From the NCBI GenBank assembly GCA_051747405.1, contig JBNJGC010000135.1, positions 1-7,289 on the forward strand: a stretch of 7,289 bases of DNA. The letters are read 5' to 3'. Positions within the stretch are counted from its first letter, which is position 1. Each line of letters opens with the position of its first letter. The DNA is from JAPHTQ01 sp051747405. GTDB lineage: Bacteria > Pseudomonadota > Gammaproteobacteria > Thiohalomonadales > Thiohalomonadaceae. Position numbers and translations under genes: made by a program. Shown in pieces: positions 4,967 to 7,289 of this stretch. Below the pieces are notes generated by a model that saw only the letters and a list, made by a program, of their open reading frames with translations, was not told the origin of the DNA and searched no databases.

Positions 4967-7289
4967 TTAGATCTTGTCGAGCAACTCCTGCGCCTGCTGC
5001 TTCTGCTCGTCGCTACCGGACTGCACAACCTCTTCGAGCATGCTGCGGGCACCATCGCTGTCGCCCATCTCGATATAGGCCGAGGCGAGGTCGAGTTTGG
5101 TGGCGATCTCGTCGCCATCGCCCATCATCTCATCATCCTCAAGCTCGCCCAGATCACCGAAGTCATCCAGGTCACCGGCATCGGACTCCAGGTCGCTCAG
5201 ATCCAGTGAGCCGGTCTCGCCCTCGGCGCCCTGCTCGCTTGCAGCGCTCTCGCCTTCGGTATCGAGCTCACCGAAGTCGAGGTCGTCGAGGCTCATATCG
5301 TCCAGCGAGGAATCACTCTGGGTATCTCCAGCGGTGTCGGCCTCCTCTTCACCTCCGGCATCGAGGTCGAATGAGGGCTCCTCAGCCGCAGGAGCCTCTT
5401 CTTCCCCACCGATATCGAGATCGAAGCTGGGCTCCTCTTCAGCGCCGGGCGCCTCTTCTTCACCCGCCAAGCCTTCCAGTTCGCTCATGTCGAAATCGAG
5501 ATCGCTATCGGCGCCGGACGGCTCTTCGCTCTCACTCGCTGCCGGGGCCTCGGCGGCGGTCTCATCTTCGGCGCCGAGATCGCCCAGGTCGAAGTCCAAC
5601 TCGCTCTCTGCGCTCTGCTCGCCGCCCTTCTCTTCAGTGGGTTCGGTCGACTCGGCGTCCTGTGTGTGCTCACCCAGGTCGAGATCGAAGTCCATCTCGT
5701 CAGAAGACGCCTCAGAGGAGCGATCCTCTTCCGTCGACTTTGCCTTCTCCTCGTCGGTATCGAAGTCCATCCCCAGGTCCATACTGTCGTCACCGGCCTC
5801 ACTCTCCATCTCGGCGGTCAGCTCATCCAGGTCGAGACCGATATCCAACACATCATCGGTCACCGGCTCGGGATTGGTCGGCGGCGGCGGCTCGGCGTGG
5901 GAGTCGTCCACCTCGGCTCTGGCAAAGACATCGCTATCGGGCATCATCTCACGGCCCATGGCCGCCACTTTGCCCCAAAGCTCATCGTTCTGCTGCAGCT
6001 TTTCACTCCACTCACCCACAGTGGACTCGAACTGCTCCTGGTCCTTGCTGCTGTAGTAGACCTCCAGCAGCTTGGCCGCCACCTCAGGACGATCCGGGTT
6101 GGCCTCGAGGGCCTTTTTCAGCACCTCTTCGGCCTGCTGGTTGCGACCGTAGGCCATGAAGACGTCGGCCTCGGTCAGCGGGTCGACCTCGCCCTCGTCG
6201 GCGGCGATGTTTCCGCCGCCCATGCCACTGATGGCCAGGTCGCTAAGGAAGGAGGTCTCACCGCTGCCCTCACCCTCATTGGCGTTGAGCATGGAGGAGG
6301 TTCCGCCAGAGAGGATGCTCTCCTGGAAGCCCCCTTTGCGGCGACGGCGAACCAGCACGACAGCGAGCACCAACAGCAGCAGCAGACCGCCGCCGACGGC
6401 TGCAAGAAGCATCGGGCTCTGCATCAAGCCTTCGATGAAGCCGGGCTCGGGTGCCGGTTTGGGCTGCGGCTTGGGTTGGGGCTTGGGCTCAGGCCGCTTC
6501 TCAGGCTCAGGCTTGGCCGCAGTCTCCTGTTTTTCATCTTCAGCCTTATCCGCCGCCTGCTCTTGCGCGCCAGCTGCCTGCTCAGCACCCTCCTCTTCGG
6601 CGGGCTGGTCAGGCTCTTCGGAGGAGGCCTGCTGTTCGGAGGGGAGCGACACCGCTTCGCCCTCTTCGCGCAGCTGCCCCTGCAACGCGGCCAGATCGGC
6701 ATCCTTCAGGGCGATCAGCTTCTGCATGTCCTGCAGCTGCTGCTCCAGCTCCTCCACCCGGGACTTAAGCGCTTCGTTCTCTTTACGCTGCGCAGCGGAA
6801 CTCTCCAGCGCGAGCATCAGCTGCTCGCTCATCTCGCCTTCGGTGGTCGGCTCACCCTCGGCGGCGGCGCCGGCCTGCGGCGTTTCACCCTCAGGCGCCA
6901 CCAGTTTGAGCTTGGGCTCGGAGGGTGCGGCGGCGCTGGCCGGGGCGTCCTGTGCGTCGGACGCCGGGCTGCGCTCTTCGGCCTTCTCCGCTGCCGCGGC
7001 GCGACGGTCCTGCCACTCGCGGGTCTGGCGCGAGACCTCACGCGCCGCCTCGGCCTTGCTCATGGCAGTGAACAGTGCCGGATCGTCAACGCGCAGAACG
7101 TACCCTTTTTTCAGGCGGTTGATATTGCCGTCGATGAAGGCGTAGGGGTTCGCCTCAAGCAGAGCCATCATCATCTGCTGAACTGAAATGTCCTGGTTCG
7201 GACGCAACTGGCGGGCGATAGCCCAGAGGGTATCACTGCTCTTGACCGGGCCGTAGCTCACCCCCTCTTGCGGAGCGGCTGCAGCGGGT
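4967..7289 (-). CDS. fimV: FimV-family inner-membrane polar hub protein, C-terminal part (N-terminus off the window)
   Basis: FimV proteins sit in the inner membrane, bind peptidoglycan through LysM and organise the cell pole (type IV pilus assembly, chemosensory and polarity factors in Pseudomonas). The frame stays open to the window edge, so the signal peptide and N-terminal domain are missing. Numbering from codon 7259-7261, a LysM domain spans about residues 2-57 (YGPVKSSDTLWAIA to KKGYVLRVD). A coiled coil lies near 145-200 and a Pro/Lys/Glu-rich spacer near 250-274. One membrane span at about 284-304 ends in RRRRK, as expected for a cytoplasmic C-terminus. A TPR-like block is at about 357-430, an acidic repeat region at about 465-715, and the conserved FimV tail at about 716-764 (ATKLDLASAYIEMGD, ARSMLEEV). 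The GTG at 7261 is not the true start: the LysM domain begins there and codons for PAAAAPQEG precede it. Confidence 0.95.
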   Translation of the reverse strand, partial: PAAAAPQEGVSYGPVKSSDTLWAIARQLRPNQDISVQQMMMALLEANPYAFIDGNINRLKKGYVLRVDDPALFTAMSKAEAAREVSRQTREWQDRRAAAAEKAEERSPASDAQDAPASAAAPSEPKLKLVAPEGETPQAGAAAEGEPTTEGEMSEQLMLALESSAAQRKENEALKSRVEELEQQLQDMQKLIALKDADLAALQGQLREEGEAVSLPSEQQASSEEPDQPAEEEGAEQAAGAQEQAADKAEDEKQETAAKPEPEKRPEPKPQPKPQPKPAPEPGFIEGLMQSPMLLAAVGGGLLLLLVLAVVLVRRRRKGGFQESILSGGTSSMLNANEGEGSGETSFLSDLAISGMGGGNIAADEGEVDPLTEADVFMAYGRNQQAEEVLKKALEANPDRPEVAAKLLEVYYSSKDQEQFESTVGEWSEKLQQNDELWGKVAAMGREMMPDSDVFARAEVDDSHAEPPPPTNPEPVTDDVLDIGLDLDELTAEMESEAGDDSMDLGMDFDTDEEKAKSTEEDRSSEASSDEMDFDLDLGEHTQDAESTEPTEEKGGEQSAESELDFDLGDLGAEDETAAEAPAASESEEPSGADSDLDFDMSELEGLAGEEEAPGAEEEPSFDLDIGGEEEAPAAEEPSFDLDAGGEEEADTAGDTQSDSSLDDMSLDDLDFGELDTEGESAASEQGAEGETGSLDLSDLESDAGDLDDFGDLGELEDDEMMGDGDEIATKLDLASAYIEMGDSDGARSMLEEVVQSGSDEQKQQAQELLDKI
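5117..5869 (-). repeat. Acidic, degenerate internal repeat region in FimV
   Basis: About 250 residues (465-715) of the cytoplasmic part of FimV are dominated by Asp, Glu, Ser, Gly and Ala. They repeat a short core of the type F/L-D-L/F-D-L-G. Copies include LDIGLDLDEL, MDLGMDFD, MDFDLDLGE, LDFDLGDLG, LDFDMSELEG, FDLDIGGEEE, FDLDAGGEEE and LDDLDFGEL. Spacing is irregular and linkers are Glu/Ala/Ser-rich. Acidic cytoplasmic linkers are usual in FimV; the hydrophobic-acidic cores look like short linear motifs in a disordered region, which is inference. Confidence 0.8.
5351..5461 (-). repeat. Tandem duplication of 18-19 codons within FimV
   Basis: Residues 601-619 (EEEAPGAEEEPSFDLDIGG) and 620-637 (EEEAPAAEEPSFDLDAGG) are adjacent near-copies, differing by one extra Glu and two substitutions. 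At the DNA level the units are 5405-5461 and 5351-5404. The frame is kept. The DNA copies differ at several third positions, so the duplication is recent on the scale of the gene but not brand new. Confidence 0.85.

Noticed and set aside
4774..6159. Plus-strand open frame of about 461 codons, Arg/Pro/Ser-rich
   Set aside because: Composition is an antisense artefact of GC-rich fimV and truA; no domain, no RBS-supported start, and it crosses the fimV terminator.
6350..6420. CAG/CTG triplet run as a microsatellite
   Set aside because: The run is short and simply encodes the Leu-rich membrane span of FimV.
5666..7186. Long plus-strand open frame (about 506 codons) opposite fimV
   Set aside because: It is rich in Leu, Arg, Gly and His runs that mirror the acidic and proline-rich codons of fimV on the other strand. 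It has no recognisable domain and lies fully antisense to a certain gene.
7259..7261. GTG as the fimV start codon
   Set aside because: The LysM domain begins at this residue, coding sequence continues upstream to the window edge, and FimV needs an N-terminal signal peptide.

Overview
This window reads as a stretch of gammaproteobacterial core chromosome. Every gene lies on the minus strand, so transcription runs from high to low coordinates. In that order they are: the 3' part of fimV (inner-membrane polar organiser), truA (tRNA pseudouridine synthase), trpF, trpB and trpA (three late steps of tryptophan synthesis), accD (acetyl-CoA carboxylase carboxyltransferase beta subunit) and the 5' part of folC (folylpolyglutamate/dihydrofolate synthase). 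The order fimV-truA-trpF-trpB-trpA-accD-folC, the high GC content and a FimV with a LysM domain, one membrane span and a conserved C-terminal tail all point to a gammaproteobacterium. A Chromatiales- or Xanthomonadales-like lineage is plausible, but that placement is inference and I cannot name a genus.

Layout: 4967-7289 is fimV, open at its 5' end. 4884-4966 is a spacer with a strong intrinsic terminator (4900-4937) that separates fimV from the operon below it. 4101-4883 is truA, followed after 13 bases by trpF (3443-4087). trpF overlaps trpB (2230-3453) by 11 bases, and trpB overlaps trpA (1430-2233) by 4 bases (ATGA), so trpFBA look translationally coupled. A spacer of 170 bases holds a palindromic repeat element, then accD (393-1259). 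A spacer of 112 bases holds a second element of the same family, then folC (1-280), which runs off the window. No intrinsic terminator is visible between truA and folC, so one long transcript is possible, perhaps with internal starts.

How the genes work together: TrpF makes the substrate of the TrpA/TrpB tryptophan synthase complex. AccD pairs with AccA, encoded elsewhere, for malonyl-CoA synthesis. FolC serves folate metabolism and TruA tRNA modification. The grouping is a conserved housekeeping cluster, not one pathway. All key catalytic residues I could check are present and no gene looks broken.

I found no undescribed multi-gene system. The parts that stand out are non-coding or low-complexity: two related palindromic elements built from a tandem CGCARAGG-type unit that bracket accD, a terminator whose T-tract ends 16 bases before the truA start, and a highly acidic, internally repeated cytoplasmic region in FimV that includes a recent-looking tandem duplication.
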